Positions 16,754-24,934 are shown, counted from the stretch's first letter. The stretch: DNA of 36,649 bases from Bryobacteraceae bacterium (GCA_025980435.1 JAICXK010000016.1:1-36649), one strand, 5' to 3'. Program-made: numbers and translations. The notes: generated from the sequence alone by a model not told the origin.

Positions 16754-17737
16754 TCAGCCGCCGGTGGGGCGTTCGATGTGGCCGCCGAACTTGTAGCGCA
16801 TGGCTGAGAGCACCTTTTCGGCAAAGGTGTGCTCCCGGCGCGAACGGAAACGGGTGAACAGGGCAGAGGCGAGCACTTCCACGGGGACGGCCTGTTCGAT
16901 GGCGGCTTCAATGGTCCAGCGGCCCTCGCCGGAGTCCTCCACGAATCCACTGTAATTCGAGAGATCGGGATTCTCGGCGAGCGCCATCGCCGTCAAATCG
17001 AGCAGCCAGGATCCGATGACGCTGCCGCGCCGCCACAGCTCCGCGATATCGGCGACATTGAGAGTGAATCGCTCATCATCCGGGAGGTCTTTCGAATCTT
17101 TATGGACGAGGACATCGAACCCTTCAGCATAGGCCTGCATAACACCGTACTCGATGCCGTTGTGAACCATCTTCACGAAATGGCCGGAGCCGGGCGCCCC
17201 GGTTCGAAGATAGCCCTGCTCGGCGGTACCGCCCATTTTTTCGCGGCCGGGAGTTCGTTCGATGTTCCCGAGGCCCGGAGCAAGCGTTTTAAAAATCGGC
17301 TCCAATTGCCTGAAGGCCTGTTCTTCCGCGCCAATCATCAGGCAGTAGCCGCGCTCAACTCCCCACACGCCGCCGCTGGTTCCGGCATCGACATAGTTGA
17401 TCCCCTTCTTTTTGAACTCGGCGGCGCGACGGATATCGTCCTTGTAGAAGCTGTTGCCGCCGTCGATGATGGTGTCGCCGCTCTCCATGAGCGCCGCCAG
17501 GTTCTGCACGGTTGTTTCAGTAGGATTACCGGCCGGAACCATGACCCAGACAGCGCGCGGCTTCGAGAGTTTGCGCACCAGATCCTCCAGCGAACTAGCG
17601 CCGTCCGCGCCTTCGCTTGCCAGCTTCTTCACATTGGCCGCGTTCACATCGAATACGGCACATTTATGGCCGCCTTTCTGTAAGCGGCGCACCATGTTTG
17701 CGCCCATGCGCCCCAGACCTATCAGCCCAAGCTGCAT
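16754..17737 (-). CDS. gnd: 6-phosphogluconate dehydrogenase, decarboxylating (short, NAD-type)
   Basis: The protein is 327 residues, the length of the short YqeC/GndA-like class rather than the roughly 470-residue class. Its Rossmann start is '[17 protein letters not shown]'. Substrate loop '[18 protein letters not shown]' lies at about 117-134, and the catalytic Lys189 with Asn193 is in '[17 protein letters not shown]'. It oxidises and decarboxylates 6-phosphogluconate to ribulose 5-phosphate, supplying pentoses and reduced cofactor. The first-residue ATG at 17737 has GGAGACAAG upstream. No sugar-acid kinase or zwf gene is next to it here. Confidence 0.94.
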   Translation of the reverse strand: MQLGLIGLGRMGANMVRRLQKGGHKCAVFDVNAANVKKLASEGADGASSLEDLVRKLSKPRAVWVMVPAGNPTETTVQNLAALMESGDTIIDGGNSFYKDDIRRAAEFKKKGINYVDAGTSGGVWGVERGYCLMIGAEEQAFRQLEPIFKTLAPGLGNIERTPGREKMGGTAEQGYLRTGAPGSGHFVKMVHNGIEYGVMQAYAEGFDVLVHKDSKDLPDDERFTLNVADIAELWRRGSVIGSWLLDLTAMALAENPDLSNYSGFVEDSGEGRWTIEAAIEQAVPVEVLASALFTRFRSRREHTFAEKVLSAMRYKFGGHIERPTGG

Positions 17738-17800
17738 CTTGTCTCCTCGATACGTTAGTTTAGCGGGATGTGAGATTCGGCTCGGCCGCTTCGCGCCTTC

Positions 17801-17908
17801 GTGCGCGGTTCTGTTGCCGCTTACTGACGTGCGCGGTTCTGTATGGGTAGAAGTCCGCTTACTGACGTGCGCGGTTCTGTTGCCGCTTACTGACGTGCGC
17901 GGTTCTGT
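17801..17908. repeat. Tandem array of a 26-28 base repeat with core GTGCGCGGTTCTGT
   Basis: Three nearly identical units lie at 17815-17842, 17855-17880 and 17881-17908, and a partial one (GTGCGCGGTTCTGT) is at 17801-17814. Each full unit reads CCGCTTACTGAC followed by GTGCGCGGTTCTGT. The array fills the gap between the start of 6-phosphogluconate dehydrogenase and the stop of the secreted-protein gene. Read on one frame it would encode a repeated 'LTDVRGSV' peptide, but no gene supports that. It belongs to a dispersed intergenic repeat family (see 8750 and 15570). Confidence 0.85.
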
Positions 17909-17910
17909 AT

Positions 17911-18954
17911 TTAGTGCCGGTAATTGGCGATGAGCTTATCACCGGATTGCGGGGTCACAGCCATGCTGACGAAATTGATGGTCGCGCCGCTGAGAGTGAA
18001 GTCGCCGTTTAACTGTAAAAGCACGCCATTCTTATAGAGCTGCAGACTGCTGGCGGGATTGGGGGCCGCGGCGAGGCTAAAGGAGAGATTGACGCCGTTC
18101 GCGACGCCGCCGGGAGCTTCGCCGTCGGCGAAGCTGACGGTTCCGGAGGCTCCGGCCATTCTGTAGTAGGCCTGCAGGATGTCTCCGGTCTGCGGAATGC
18201 TGCCGGAGCTGAACGTAATTGCCGTACCGACCAGAGTGAAATCAAGCCCGCTTAACTGGATGAGACCATTCCGGTAAAGGTTGAGGCTGGTGGATGGCGC
18301 GGGTGTCTGCGCAAGAGTAAAGGATGAGTTCGAACCGTTCACGACGCCGGCAGGTGTTTCGGCATCTACAAAGGCTGCGTTGGTGGTCGTTCCTGAGGCA
18401 CCGAGACCGGTCACCTGAGTGGTCAGGGAATTGAGCGAAGCGTTGATGGTAGCGAGGTCTGCGCTGAGGTTCGTCACCTGGCTGATGGAGATCGGCAACG
18501 TAGCGTATTGCGTACCGCCCGAACCTCCGGATCCGGTGGAACCCCCGCCGTTATTGCCGGAGCCGCCGCCCTGTGTTGAGGATTGCCGCACCTGGCTAAG
18601 CGTCAGCGGCGTGGGACTCGGCGGAACTTGCCAGATTTCAGACCAGGTGACGAGACCGTCATTGCTGTTGTAGACCGCCTGATAATAGGTTCCCGCCGAT
18701 GCCGTGGTTGTGGGCACCAGCAGAACAGAAAGAGCACCATTATAGATTTTGGCCGAAGTGCTGAGAGGCGACACGGTGCCGCCGGACGGACCGGTGAAGC
18801 CATTCCAGGTAATGATGACGGTTCCGGTGAACGGCGCGCCGTTTGCGTTATAAACCGTGTCTCTTATCTGCGTCAGGGATTGCGCAACGGCGCAGGTGGT
18901 GATCAGCGTCGAGCTGATGAAAATTGCCGATAACAGATGGCGGAGTTTGACCAT
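17911..18954 (-). CDS. Secreted protein with two phage-tail-fibre-like repeats
   Basis: The protein has 347 residues. A signal peptide covers 1-24 ('[19 protein letters not shown]'). A beta-sandwich-like domain (25-118) includes '[17 protein letters not shown]'. A Gly/Ser-rich linker lies at 127-148, a short coiled-coil-like heptad stretch at about 158-183, and then two homologous repeats at 195-265 and 275-346. Both repeats share the order E-(T/A)P-x-G-V-x-NG, SF-x-L, P-x-P, S-L-x-LY-x-NG, DFTL, G-D, Y(Y/-)R. Repeats of this shape are familiar from phage tail fibres and some adhesins. Start: ATG 18954 with GAGGC upstream. Likely an extracellular binding or structural protein; ligand unknown. 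Confidence 0.78.
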   Translation of the reverse strand: MVKLRHLLSAIFISSTLITTCAVAQSLTQIRDTVYNANGAPFTGTVIITWNGFTGPSGGTVSPLSTSAKIYNGALSVLLVPTTTASAGTYYQAVYNSNDGLVTWSEIWQVPPSPTPLTLSQVRQSSTQGGGSGNNGGGSTGSGGSGGTQYATLPISISQVTNLSADLATINASLNSLTTQVTGLGASGTTTNAAFVDAETPAGVVNGSNSSFTLAQTPAPSTSLNLYRNGLIQLSGLDFTLVGTAITFSSGSIPQTGDILQAYYRMAGASGTVSFADGEAPGGVANGVNLSFSLAAAPNPASSLQLYKNGVLLQLNGDFTLSGATINFVSMAVTPQSGDKLIANYRH

Positions 18955-18975
18955 GATGCCTCACGTGAGAGTTAC

Positions 18976-18990
18976 CGTACAACTTGTACG
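18976..18990. promoter_or_regulatory. Perfect inverted repeat upstream of the fibre-like gene
   Basis: CGTACAACTTGTACG is a perfect 7-base inverted repeat around a single central base. It lies about 22 bases before the start codon of the secreted repeat protein, a position where an operator or a 5'-UTR element would act. A second dyad, CGTCAG-AAT-CTGACG, is further upstream at 19099-19113. The binding protein is unknown. Confidence 0.4.
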
Positions 18991-19162
18991 GGCGACTTCA
19001 GTCAAGCATGCGCATGGCAGCGCCTGGTTGCGGCGCAAGGCGGAATTCGCCGGCCAGAATACCAGTAACTATCTGTAGTTGAGGGCCTTAACGAAACTCG
19101 TCAGAATCTGACGAAAGTTGTGACTGGCTGCGCGGGACGCCTACTGAGCATGAGAATAAGAA

Positions 19163-19208
19163 GGGCCGAGCAGGCGCTCGGCCCGCAGACGCGGCGGTCT
19201 GCCCCCAC
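19163..19208 (-). terminator. Tandem double hairpin and probable rho-independent terminator of the dihaem cytochrome gene
   Basis: Copy A of the double-hairpin family. GGGCCGAG (19163-19170) pairs with CTCGGCCC (19177-19184), and GCAGAC (19185-19190) with GTCTGC (19197-19202). The constant edge, GTGGGGGC in minus-strand sense, abuts the cytochrome TAG stop. On the minus strand the distal 8-base GC stem is followed by CTTCTTATTCT, a T-rich tract, so it can terminate transcription. Confidence 0.7.
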
Positions 19209-20573
19209 CTATAACGAGAGGACGTATTGCACAACATCGCGCTTCTCCTGCTCAGTCAAGCCGAGGCTCATGCAAGAGTTGTAATGGTCGACCACGTCGT
19301 GGAGGGTGCGGAACCGTCCATCGTGATAGAAGCCTCCCTTTTGATGGGTGAAGATGCCGGCCAGCGGCGAGGTGCGATAGCTGTGATCGGGCGCGCGATT
19401 GGCCTGGAAATCGTCAATGCAGATATCGGAGGGAGGATGCAGATTCCAGCCCGGCTCGGTCCAGAGCGGCTCGACGTGACAGTTATTGCATTTGGCTTTA
19501 CCGCTGAAGAGTTCGTCGCCGCGTTTGGCTGCCGCGGGGTCGAAGTCCCGTCCCGGTTTGGGGCGCGGTGCGGCGATGGCGAGCTGGTAAAACTGCAACG
19601 CCGGCAAGGTCTTGGTGATCAGGTCGTCATCAGGATTAATATGCGGCAGATCCCCGAACCCGTTGGCAGCAGCGATGGGGAATTGCATCGCATTGTTCAG
19701 GCGCGGATCGAAAAAACGCCCCTTGCCGTGCATCTCCAAATTGGCAACGAAAGCGTTCCAGTGCGGCACGGATCCCCATCCGGTCCAGGTGTGCAGATTG
19801 ACGCCCGCCAGGCCGAAGGCCGGCGGAATCAGCACTGCGGCAGATTTACCATCCGGACGGAAGCCCTTGCCATCCAGAAAGACCTCGGCATCAAACTTGC
19901 CGGGCCCCCAAGCGTTCAACACTTGCCGGAGGGTTGCGACATTGACGTCAAGCAGATCGGCAACGGGTTGGAGATTCGGGGCGAGTGAGACGATCGCGCC
20001 GACGTTGAGGTCGCGATTTGCCCAACCATCCAGCCGGCGGCCAATGCCAGGGGCTACGGAGTTATCCACTGTTGAGTGGCACAGGGCGCACTGGATTCCT
20101 ATTGATTTAAGCGTTCCCGAGGCGTTAAAGACGCCGGTCAAACCGACTACCGCATTGCTGCGAAGCAGGGCGAGGGTGATGGCCGGGTCGTTCGCGTCGG
20201 CCTGACTCAGGATCATCCGGTTCGCCCCCGGCGCCTCGTGCAGCATCATCCGACCTTTCAGCGCAGGCAGCAAGGCGTCGATATCGACCTTCAAGCCGAC
20301 GGAGAGGGCCTGGGCAGGAGTAAGGCCGGGGCCGACACCGCCGAATGCTTTGCCTTCGATGGCCTCGTGCAATTTCAGTGTGCCGCCCCAGAAGTCTTCG
20401 TCCCCGAACGTATCGAAGCGGAAGATCCGGCGGCCTTGATGAATCATCTTTTCCGCATTCGCAATTTGCGGATCTTCGGCCGCGAAGGCGCTTCGACGCA
20501 TGCTCAACTGAGAGACGCCGAGCGCGCCAACCGCGAGGAAGCCTGCAAGCGCAACGATCGATTTCCTGGACAT
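19209..20573 (-). CDS. Exported dihaem c-type cytochrome
   Basis: The protein is 454 residues from ATG 20573 (AAGGGG box; a GTG two codons upstream is less likely). A signal peptide spans about 1-32. There are two haem-binding CxxCH sites, C162-A-L-C-H and C-N-N-C-H near residue 361. The C-terminal segment 'TSPLAGIFTHQKGGFYHDGRF' followed by 'LHDVVDHYN' resembles the distal part of MauG/dihaem peroxidase-like and SoxA-like cytochromes. The unusual long N-terminal part precedes the first haem. A periplasmic electron-transfer or peroxidase-like role is inferred; there is no partner dehydrogenase beside it. The gene is followed by a good terminator hairpin. Confidence 0.85.
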   Translation of the reverse strand: MSRKSIVALAGFLAVGALGVSQLSMRRSAFAAEDPQIANAEKMIHQGRRIFRFDTFGDEDFWGGTLKLHEAIEGKAFGGVGPGLTPAQALSVGLKVDIDALLPALKGRMMLHEAPGANRMILSQADANDPAITLALLRSNAVVGLTGVFNASGTLKSIGIQCALCHSTVDNSVAPGIGRRLDGWANRDLNVGAIVSLAPNLQPVADLLDVNVATLRQVLNAWGPGKFDAEVFLDGKGFRPDGKSAAVLIPPAFGLAGVNLHTWTGWGSVPHWNAFVANLEMHGKGRFFDPRLNNAMQFPIAAANGFGDLPHINPDDDLITKTLPALQFYQLAIAAPRPKPGRDFDPAAAKRGDELFSGKAKCNNCHVEPLWTEPGWNLHPPSDICIDDFQANRAPDHSYRTSPLAGIFTHQKGGFYHDGRFRTLHDVVDHYNSCMSLGLTEQEKRDVVQYVLSL

Positions 20574-20748
20574 GTTCACCCCTTTCCCGAAGTGGCAATG
20601 ATGTCCTTATAGAGAGAGAACGGAAGCTAAGGTGACCGGTCTTGTGTTGCGGATTTGTAAAAGTTTATGCGAGGGTTGTTCACAACTCTTTTACATCGGG
20701 AACAGATACCGAGTGGCGCATCCGACTGCTCTAACGAGTAGGTCGCAT
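20574..20748. promoter_or_regulatory. Divergent intergenic region with inverted repeat
   Basis: This 175-base gap separates the minus-strand dihaem cytochrome and the plus-strand DUF5818-like gene and must contain both promoters. GTAAAAG (20657-20663) and CTTTTAC (20688-20694) are perfect 7-base inverted repeats 24 bases apart, with an inner GTTG...CAAC pair. This could be an operator or an RNA hairpin. I could not assign -35/-10 boxes with confidence. Confidence 0.35.
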
Positions 20749-21102
20749 ATGAAACAGATCGTATTGATTACCGCGCTGTTGGCGCTGACGTCGCCTGGAT
20801 TTGCTCAGAATAAGAGCGATACGTTCACCGGAGAGATTATGGATAAGCCGTGCGCCGAGATGGGCTCGCACGCGAATATGATGAAACAAGAAGGCGCAAA
20901 GGATGCCAAGGATTGCACCTTGAAATGCGTCAAGAGCGGCGCTCCCTTTGCTCTATTTGACCCAGCTACAAAGAAGGTGTATGTGATTGATGGTAAGGAC
21001 AAGGTTGAGCCATATGCCGGCCAGCATGTTCAGATTACGGGAACGTATGATGATAGTACTCAGCTTCTTCACGTGAAGAGCATCGCACCGAGCTCAAAGT
21101 AG
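20749..21102 (+). CDS. Small exported DUF5818-like protein
   Basis: The protein is 117 residues from ATG 20749. The longer open frame to 20632 lacks support; this ATG begins the signal peptide (1-21, 'QIVLITALLALTSPGFAQ'). The mature part reads 'FTGEIMDKPCAEM', then 'KDCTLKCVKSGAPFALFD', 'KVYVIDG' and 'AGQHVQITGTYD'. This order of Cys-containing segment, 'C-T-x-x-C-V-K-x-G' and 'G-x-x-V-x-x-T-G-T' matches small secreted acidobacterial proteins grouped as DUF5818. An OB-like beta barrel is likely. Function unknown. It lies between two cytochrome genes but is on the opposite strand. Confidence 0.75.
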   Translation: MKQIVLITALLALTSPGFAQNKSDTFTGEIMDKPCAEMGSHANMMKQEGAKDAKDCTLKCVKSGAPFALFDPATKKVYVIDGKDKVEPYAGQHVQITGTYDDSTQLLHVKSIAPSSK

Positions 21103-21126
21103 CGCGGAGATGATGGCCCACGCGGA

Positions 21127-22335
21127 TCAGTTCACTCTCCAGGCCGATACGTTCTTCCAGCTATCGAGTTGCTGTGTTGCCCAAGCGAGACTCTTGTCTT
21201 TGTGACAACTCGTACAGGGGTTCGGAATCTTGTAGGCGTCCGTCATCGCAGGGGAAATGAACCGAAAGGTGTGACTGCGCACATTTTGATCGGCGAGGGT
21301 TTGTTCGATCTTCGGCATATGGCACGCGATGCATTCGCCGCCGGGGCTGCCGGGCTTATGGTGTGTGTGCTCTTCGATCGTACTTGTGTGTGGTCCGTTC
21401 GGAGTGCCCGGGCCGTGGCATTCGAGGCACATCACGCTGGCCGGCTTAATGAGTAGCGCCTCATTCCCAGTGCCATGCACATCGTGGCAACTGAAGCACT
21501 TTATGCCGCGGGTGTACATCACGCTTTGGACGAAATCGTTGCCCTGCATGCGGTTCTTGTGCGCGGTGCCGTCGGGGAAATACATAAACGTGGATTCGCC
21601 AAGTTTGTGCTCTTCGAGTTTCCAGAAATCCTGCAGCTTCCCGCCCATGTGGAAGCCGACGGGCCAATCGTAGTACTTGCCCTCGATAGGGTTCTTCAGC
21701 GGCTGTCCCTGGGAATGGCACTGGATGCAGGTGTCGTTCGCCTGAACGAAATTGAGGCGGGCGGGATTGATAATGTTGGCGCGCGAAGGACGCGAAACGT
21801 GCAGGCTGCCTGGCCCGTGACAGCGCTCACAGCCGACGTTCCATTCGGTGACCGTCTTCGTTTTGATGTTGTAATTCACGGAATGGCAGCCATCGCAGAG
21901 CGGGCCAGTGGGGCGCTTGAAGTTGTCCGGCGGGTAGAGAGGAGCCCACCAATCGGTCCCATTCTTAACAAAATACGGCCGCCAGATCTGGTGTGCGATG
22001 TCCCATTGGGCGGGCAAGACAAAATAGTCGTCGCCAATTTTTTTGAAGTAGCGCTGCTTCCACCGGCTTCCGTACACAAGGGCGATATCGGCCCGAGTAA
22101 ACGTAACGAGCGGATTGGGCTTTGACAAATCCGGCAGAATCGCGTCCGGGTGAGTTTTGGGATCGCGAACGACGTTGGCCATGCGGGTCGTCTTCCAGCG
22201 ATCGTAGATTTGGGGATGACAGGTTCTGCAAGCCAGGGATCCAACGAAATGCGCAGTGGACGGGTTCGCGGGGGTTTGTGAAAATCCAACTGCACAGGTA
22301 AGGCATAACAGCGGAACAACTCTATTGAGGTCCAT
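21127..22335 (-). CDS. Exported octahaem c-type cytochrome (cytochrome c554-like family)
   Basis: The protein is 402 residues from ATG 22335 (GGGAG box 5 bases upstream), with a signal peptide at 1-19. Eight CxxCH motifs are visible in order: CRTCH, CDGCH, CERCH, CIQCH, CFSCH, CLECH, CIACH and CTSCH. 'YGSRWKQRYF', 'GTDWWAPLYPPDNFKRPTGPLCDG' region and 'GKYYDWPVGFHMGG' are long conserved stretches of a multihaem family common in acidobacteria and deltaproteobacteria. Multihaem c554-like proteins transfer electrons in the periplasm or reduce nitrogen or sulfur oxyanions. No quinone oxidase or reductase subunit is adjacent, so the partner is unknown. Confidence 0.88.
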   Translation of the reverse strand: MDLNRVVPLLCLTCAVGFSQTPANPSTAHFVGSLACRTCHPQIYDRWKTTRMANVVRDPKTHPDAILPDLSKPNPLVTFTRADIALVYGSRWKQRYFKKIGDDYFVLPAQWDIAHQIWRPYFVKNGTDWWAPLYPPDNFKRPTGPLCDGCHSVNYNIKTKTVTEWNVGCERCHGPGSLHVSRPSRANIINPARLNFVQANDTCIQCHSQGQPLKNPIEGKYYDWPVGFHMGGKLQDFWKLEEHKLGESTFMYFPDGTAHKNRMQGNDFVQSVMYTRGIKCFSCHDVHGTGNEALLIKPASVMCLECHGPGTPNGPHTSTIEEHTHHKPGSPGGECIACHMPKIEQTLADQNVRSHTFRFISPAMTDAYKIPNPCTSCHKDKSLAWATQQLDSWKNVSAWRVN

Positions 22336-22393
22336 ACGGGCTCCCAGAGCAGTGTACATGGGAATTCTGAAAGATGGCTGAAATGCGGGGAAT

Positions 22394-22437
22394 GCGGGCA
22401 CTGAACTGCCCGCCAGCACGATGAATCGTGCGCCACG
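22394..22437 (-). repeat. Tandem double hairpin, copy D
   Basis: GCGGGCA (22394-22400) pairs with TGCCCGC (22407-22413), and GCACGAT (22416-22422) with ATCGTGC (22425-22431). In minus-strand sense the element starts with C-GTGGCGC immediately after the TAA of the iron alcohol dehydrogenase and lies before the octahaem cytochrome start. There is no T-tract, so simple termination is less likely than for copy A. Confidence 0.65.
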
Positions 22438-23586
22438 TTACAACGATTGTTCGGCTACTTCGGCCAGTTCGTCTGGGGTGAGGGCAATTGGATTTGCCTT
22501 CGTGCTATTTGCGCGGCTGGTTTTCTCGACGAGTTCGGGGATCTGTTTCGCTTTGAAGCCGTACGCGCGGAGCGGCGGAATGGAAAGCCGCGAAACCAGG
22601 TCCACCAGCCAGGCGATGGCATCCTCCGCTTCGGCTTGTTGATGACCGGTCAGGATGCAGGCGATGTGGCGATACCGCTTGAGCGCTTCGTGATCGGGCG
22701 CGCGGCTGCGAAGAGCGCGAATATTGATGGCGACGCCGGCAGGAAGAACCGCGGCGCAGAGCGCGCCATGCGGGGCGTGGAGCATGCCTCCCAAAGGCGC
22801 GGCAAAACCATGGACCACGCCGAGCCCGGCATTGGCCAGAGCGAGACCGCTGAGCAGGCTGGCGTAAGACATCGATTCGCGAGCATCGCGGTTCCGACCA
22901 TCGTGAAAGGCGGCGGGAAGCGACGAGGCCACCCGCTGCATACCTTCGACACAGAAAAGATCCGTGATGGCGTTGGCGCGTATCGACACGTAGGGCTCAA
23001 TCAACTGAGTAAGAGCGTCAAGGCCGGTTGCGGCGGTGATGCGCGCCGGGAGGTCGAAGGTGAGCTCGGGATCGACGAGAGCAATTCTGGCGAACAGGAG
23101 GGGGCTGCGAAGGCTAGCCTTCACTCCGTGTTCTGGCGAGTCGAGAACGGCATTGCGGGTGACTTCGGCCCCGGTACCCGCCGTTGTGGGGACAGCAATC
23201 CAGGGCAGGGGAGAGTGCTGGAGCGGCTGGCCGCGCCCGATGACTTCCAAGTAATCGAGCGGTTCGCCGGAATTCGTTGCAAGCGCGGCGATCGCTTTGG
23301 CAGCATCCATCACGCTGCCGCCACCGATGCCGATGATCATTTCGCAGCCGCGCGCGGCGGCCGCACCTTCTCGCACTAAACTTACTGACGGCTCCTGGGG
23401 AACGCTGAAACTGGAGCAGGCGACGCCCGATTGTTCGAGGGCGGAAAGCAGCGGAGCGGTTCGTTCGGGATTAGCGCCAGTGATGACCAGCGCCCGGGTT
23501 CCGAATTCCTTCGCGAGCGCGTGAAGCTGCCGGCGCGCGCCGCAGCCGAAGAGAATGCGCGCCGCTGTTGCGAATTGGAATTGCAT
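22438..23586 (-). CDS. Iron-containing alcohol dehydrogenase (maleylacetate reductase-like group)
   Basis: The protein is 382 residues from ATG 23586 (AAGGTG box). The NAD-binding segment is 'IIGIGGGSVMDAAKAIAAL'. The metal-binding and substrate region includes 'VPTTAGTGAEVTRNAV' and the His-rich 'VVHGFAAPLGGMLHAPHGALCAAVLP'. It belongs to the Fe-ADH family, whose members reduce aldehydes, ketones or maleylacetate. The preceding gene, 16 bases away, is an ABM-domain protein, so the pair probably forms an operon. That would fit aromatic or quinone breakdown, but the substrate is not determined. Confidence 0.88.
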   Translation of the reverse strand: MQFQFATAARILFGCGARRQLHALAKEFGTRALVITGANPERTAPLLSALEQSGVACSSFSVPQEPSVSLVREGAAAARGCEMIIGIGGGSVMDAAKAIAALATNSGEPLDYLEVIGRGQPLQHSPLPWIAVPTTAGTGAEVTRNAVLDSPEHGVKASLRSPLLFARIALVDPELTFDLPARITAATGLDALTQLIEPYVSIRANAITDLFCVEGMQRVASSLPAAFHDGRNRDARESMSYASLLSGLALANAGLGVVHGFAAPLGGMLHAPHGALCAAVLPAGVAINIRALRSRAPDHEALKRYRHIACILTGHQQAEAEDAIAWLVDLVSRLSIPPLRAYGFKAKQIPELVEKTSRANSTKANPIALTPDELAEVAEQSL

Positions 23587-23602
23587 CGAACACACCTTGC
23601 GC

Positions 23603-23908
23603 TTACCAGGCAGTGTCACCGGGAAACACATTGCTGTATTTGACGCTCGAACGCGGTTCGGCCATCATACCGGCGACTTTGTCCCGCCAAGCCTTGTAAT
23701 GGGCCGTTTCCTTGTGAGCGGCGGGCGCGCCAGGAGTGCGGTACACCTCGACCAGAACGAAGCGGGACGGATCGTCGGAATGCTGAAGAACGTCGAACCG
23801 GGCGATACCGGGTTCCTGGACGCTCTTTTGAGCATTTTCGATGGTTGCGGCGCGAAACTCTTCGATATGCTCGGGGAGCACATGGATGTGAACATGAACG
23901 AGCAACAT
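23603..23908 (-). CDS. Antibiotic biosynthesis monooxygenase (ABM)-domain protein
   Basis: The protein is 101 residues from ATG 23908; the upstream open frame overlaps the next gene on the other strand and is not supported. The ferredoxin-like ABM fold is recognisable from '[16 protein letters not shown]', '[24 protein letters not shown]' and '[15 protein letters not shown]'. It is like LsrG, YgiN and other small cofactorless oxygenases or isomerases. It is the upstream member of a probable two-gene operon with the iron alcohol dehydrogenase. Function beyond the fold is inferred. Confidence 0.85.
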   Translation of the reverse strand: MLLVHVHIHVLPEHIEEFRAATIENAQKSVQEPGIARFDVLQHSDDPSRFVLVEVYRTPGAPAAHKETAHYKAWRDKVAGMMAEPRSSVKYSNVFPGDTAW

Positions 23909-23963
23909 TGGTTCTATTGTGCTAAACGGGTCTCCATGATTTGCCCGTACGTATACTTCAGGT

Positions 23964-24371
23964 ATGGCATGCCCGTATTTCGAACCGCAACGAGCGGCGG
24001 CGGCGCAGCGGAACCGAGCGCGGCTGCCTCTCATTGAGGAACAGGAAGGCCTTTGCCGCGCGGGCGCGGAACCTGTAGAAGCGCCCCAACCAATGCGCTT
24101 CCGGTATTGCAACCAGGGGTACTCACGCGGAGCATGCGAGCACTTTCCGCCGCACGAGATTCGATCCGCATTGCGCTACGACTTCGTGGGCCGAACGGAA
24201 ACGGAACTCAAGGTCATGATTATTGAAGAACAAGATTACGCCCCGACCGAATGGCGCCTGGTCCGGTATTCGACCGGCAGCGAACGGCTGGAACCGGAAA
24301 TCGCCGAACCTTGCACGCGCGCACAGGTGGTAGCGTTCTGCCGGAGTTATGTCAGCCGTTTTTTTGCATGA
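23964..24371 (+). CDS. Hypothetical protein with Cys motif, coupled to thioesterase
   Basis: The protein is 135 residues. It contains a possible metal- or cluster-binding set of cysteines (C3, then C30, C49 and C58 in '[17 protein letters not shown]') and a beta-rich C-terminal half ('[22 protein letters not shown]'). There is no signal peptide. The ATGA overlap with the thioesterase gene indicates translational coupling. I recognise no established domain; a small zinc- or iron-sulfur-binding protein is possible from the Cys spacing. Confidence 0.7.
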   Translation: MACPYFEPQRAAAAQRNRARLPLIEEQEGLCRAGAEPVEAPQPMRFRYCNQGYSRGACEHFPPHEIRSALRYDFVGRTETELKVMIIEEQDYAPTEWRLVRYSTGSERLEPEIAEPCTRAQVVAFCRSYVSRFFA

Positions 24372-24904
24372 ACATGGACTCGAACTCCCTGACGGTAGAA
24401 CAGGTGAAGGGCCGCGGCGCCACTCGCGCGGTCCGCGAAACGCAAGCGGAATATGCGGAGATTTGCCTCCCGAACGACGCGAACCTGCTTGGCAACATGC
24501 TCGGAGGGCACGTAATGCACCTGGTGGATCTTTGCGGCGCGATCGCGGCGATGCGGCACTCCCGCTGCACGGTCGTAACGGCGTCCGTGGATCAGATGAG
24601 CTTTCTGCACCCCGTTCGCATCGGGGAATTAGTGACGCTGAAGTCGCAGGTGAACCGGGTATTCCGTACCTCGATGGAAGTGGGCGTCAAGGTATGGGTC
24701 GAGAACCTGGTTACCGGTGAACGGCGGCACACCTCCTCCGCTTACCTGACGTTCGTGGCTCTAGACCGGGCGGGCAATCGCGTCGTGCTGGCTCCGGTAG
24801 CGCCGGAGACGGAAGAGGAAAAACGGCGATTCGCGGAAGCAGCCGAGCGAAGAGCATACAGGCTGGCATGCAAAGCCAAAACGAAGAGTAATCCGGATGA
24901 ATGA
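24368..24904 (+). CDS. Acyl-CoA thioesterase, hotdog fold (YciA/BFIT-like)
   Basis: The protein is 178 residues from ATG 24368, which overlaps the previous stop by 4 bases. The single hotdog domain includes 'CLPNDANLLGNMLGGHVMHLVD', where the conserved Asn and Gly/His precede the long central helix, then 'VTASVDQMSFLHPVRIGELV' and 'MEVGVKVWVENLVTGER'. It hydrolyses acyl-CoA to acid and CoA in the cytoplasm. The basic C-terminal tail (about 150-178) is typical. Substrate chain length is not readable. Confidence 0.92.
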   Translation: MNMDSNSLTVEQVKGRGATRAVRETQAEYAEICLPNDANLLGNMLGGHVMHLVDLCGAIAAMRHSRCTVVTASVDQMSFLHPVRIGELVTLKSQVNRVFRTSMEVGVKVWVENLVTGERRHTSSAYLTFVALDRAGNRVVLAPVAPETEEEKRRFAEAAERRAYRLACKAKTKSNPDE

Positions 24905-24934
24905 AGCCGTTCCGGCGCTATTCCGGTTCGGCTT
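24904..24934. terminator. Hairpin at the convergent thioesterase/hfq ends
   Basis: AAGCCG (24904-24909) pairs with CGGCTT (24929-24934), extended by CCGG/CCGG across a TT/TT internal loop. It spans the thioesterase stop and the last codons of hfq. The plus strand continues TTGTACATGTATTT. It may limit read-through between the convergent genes. Confidence 0.35.

Noticed and set aside
16829-17683. 284-residue plus-strand open frame
   Set aside because: Antisense to the clear 6-phosphogluconate dehydrogenase gene; no motif.
17801-17908. CRISPR array
   Set aside because: Units are adjacent or spaced by 12 bases, without 30-40 base unique spacers, and no cas gene is present.
17454-17933. Open frame encoding repeated 'LTDVRGSV' peptides
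   Set aside because: It comes from reading the tandem intergenic repeat plus part of the opposite gene; there is no start site or domain support.
20632-20748. Longer start of the DUF5818-like protein
   Set aside because: The extra 39 residues contain no domain and would hide the signal peptide that begins at 20749.
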